DNA of 64,000 bases from Ceratodon purpureus. Taxonomy: Eukaryota > Streptophyta > Bryopsida > Pseudoditrichales > Ditrichaceae. The stretch spans positions 17,033,048 to 17,097,047 of the forward strand of contig CM026421.1 in assembly GCA_014871385.1 (NCBI GenBank). Reading direction: 5' to 3'. The first letter of the stretch is position 1. Each line of letters starts with the position of its first letter. The translations under genes were made by a program, and so were the position numbers. Shown here piece after piece: positions 62,601 through 64,000 of the stretch. Under the pieces are notes generated by a model, which had not been told where the DNA came from, did not search any database, and saw nothing but the letters and a program-made list of their open reading frames with translations.

Positions 62601-64000
62601 CTAATCAATAATTTTTATAAATAAATTTTATAATCAACAATCAAGAATGATATTATTCAAGAATAGATTTATTACAATAGAAGATATGTAGTGAGAAATG
62701 ATGTTCTTAGAATTCACTTTATATTAAATTTTTGTAGAAACAAGAATTTTCAATGTAGAAAAAAATTCAAGTTTCCAATTTATTTAAATTTTATTCATTT
62801 ATAATACTCCACAATTGTTTAAAAAACTTGAATGTCCAAAATATCAATATATAACTTCAATCAACTAATTCATTTTAATTTTAAAATTTTTCATAAAAGA
62901 ATAGCAATAATGTGATTTTTTCATAAAAGATGATTGCAAAATTTTCATCAAATTGTTTTGAGCCAAAGTGATGTGTATTACAATTGAAATTGAGTGGTTT
63001 TATTGTAAAGTGTGTACACAGAGATGAGAATATACAAGGTCTTTACGTTAAGTCGTCAAAAGATAAGCCAGGCCGACCCTGCAACGCATCCTTCAAAGCT
63101 ACTTCTTGTTGAAGATTTGCAATTTGTTGTAAATGACGTCTGCAATTGAATGTACATAACATCTCATAATTAGAGAACAAGATTATGTGAATCTCTTCTT
63201 GTATTTATACTAGTATAGGTAAAGTAAAACACTTGAAAATACAATTTAAATGAGCTTCTCAATGCATTAGAACATAGTTAAGCACAAGTGTATACATAGT
63301 TATTGATGTGGAACCTTTTTGTGGCCGTAGCGCAATCCAACTTCTTATTGCGAAAAGGATATGTTTTGAGGAACTTCACCTTTTGAGCAAACCTCAATGA
63401 ATTAACCTGAAAAATACAATTCACTTATTTGCATCAAGAAAGAATGGAGATGTCATATTAGTGACAATGCAATGTGCATCTAGAACTGTTTTACATCTTC
63501 AACAAGAATGGACAATGTTGATGTTTTACTACCATCTCTACACAGATTTCAAATTTGGAAGGTTTTGGTTATGTACAGTCTCATCATAAAAACAGTCTTC
63601 CAGCCATAGACAGATCATTATCATTGTCTTGCAATTTCCACCAAGAGATTCTTTAAGCAATGTCGAGGCTTTGCCTTGCCGAAACGGAACATAATTTTGC
63701 CCAACTCTGAGAGCATATATTGCCTGCATCGTCTCTTACATTCAGATTAAATACTCAAATGGAAATTTACATATTGAAAAGAGAAAGTTTAGAAGAATGA
63801 CTGAAAAGAAAAGTGTAACTGGAGTATCATTTCAACAGACCAGATGTATCACTTTCTGAGTGGGCAAACTTCTTGATGGAGAGGAGCCTTACAGATTGCA
63901 AACTATGATGTGAACAGATTATGCCATTGAGTTGCATGAGAGAATTTTTACTGTTTACTTACCGTTTCAAGGTATGAGATGGACTTGTTGATGGTACATG
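59087..64000 (-). CDS. Kinesin-9 (KIF9/KIF6-type), 3' half; the gene continues beyond the window
   Basis: Thirteen small minus-strand exons join in frame: 64000-63963 (partial), 63723-63577, 63406-63315, 63139-63047, 62600-62498, 62321-62268, 61969-61880, 61071-60907, 60651-60572, 60271-60199, 59970-59894, 59459-59375 and 59191-59087, giving 399 codons and a stop. The end of the motor is clear: TINKSISYLETAIYALRVG, VPFRQGKASTLLKESLGGNC, then VNSLRFAQKVKFL. The tail follows kinesin-9 order: LQQEVALKDALQGRPGLSFD, VAFHEYKHTNENGKEQE, RNLKGEYHKAFNEVHLL and FYSWFNEYD. Kinesin-9 proteins work in the flagellar axoneme (Chlamydomonas KLP1 at the central pair), so in plants a role in motile sperm is expected. 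The usual SKLT of the motor is replaced by GKAST. The 77-nt exon at 59970-59894 is the least certain; I chose it because it restores the phase and fits the family. The N-terminal ATPase part lies outside the window. Confidence 0.88.
59625..59671. repeat. TA dinucleotide microsatellite, about 46 bp
   Basis: About 23 TA units inside an intron of the kinesin gene. Confidence 0.9.

Overview
The window is nuclear DNA of a land plant. It has spliced genes with GT-AG introns, AT-rich gene-poor intergenic DNA, GC-rich islands at promoters, and families known from plants (ILR3-type bHLH, CDF-type Dof, P-class PPR-SMR, GUX-type GT8). A kinesin-9 gene at the right edge points to a lineage with flagellated sperm, most likely a bryophyte. 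I could not settle moss versus liverwort from sequence alone.

Layout: 1-3784 holds a 5'-truncated LINE-type retrotransposon remnant on the minus strand and an unidentified plus-strand ORF pair. 4990-8950 is a bHLH subgroup IVc (ILR3-like) gene on plus. 8951-22250 is a long AT-rich, gene-poor stretch with microsatellites, several short tandem repeats, a transposase-like pseudogene and a decayed MITE-like element. 22260-26119 is a CDF-type Dof transcription factor gene on plus. 28890-33261 is a PPR-SMR gene on plus. 36950-44563 is a GUX-like glycosyltransferase 8 gene on plus with an unusual heptad-repeat stem. 46431-47365 is an intact MITE-like element with TTAA ends. 49218-55470 is a minus-strand gene for a predicted plastid protein with a peptidoglycan-binding-like domain, one membrane span and a C-terminal coiled coil. 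56516-58600 holds two more members of the MITE-like family. 59087-64000 is the 3' half of a kinesin-9 gene on minus.

I rebuilt six spliced gene models by hand. In each one every exon junction keeps the reading frame and the total coding length is divisible by three: bHLH 238 aa, Dof 533 aa, PPR-SMR 893 aa, GUX-like 1038 aa, PGBD protein 756 aa, and kinesin-9 399 complete codons in the window. Exon coordinates are given in the entries. The genes are unrelated in function (iron and stress transcription, photoperiod transcription, organellar RNA, xylan decoration, plastid envelope or thylakoid, sperm flagellum) and do not form a cluster.

The points most worth a second look are the family of about 0.93 kb elements bounded by TTAA + CCCCTAAA inverted ends, the switch from C-rich to G-rich coding strand at the five visible promoters, the 22-heptad repeat and altered catalytic-motif residues in the GUX-like enzyme, and the peptidoglycan-binding-like plastid protein.
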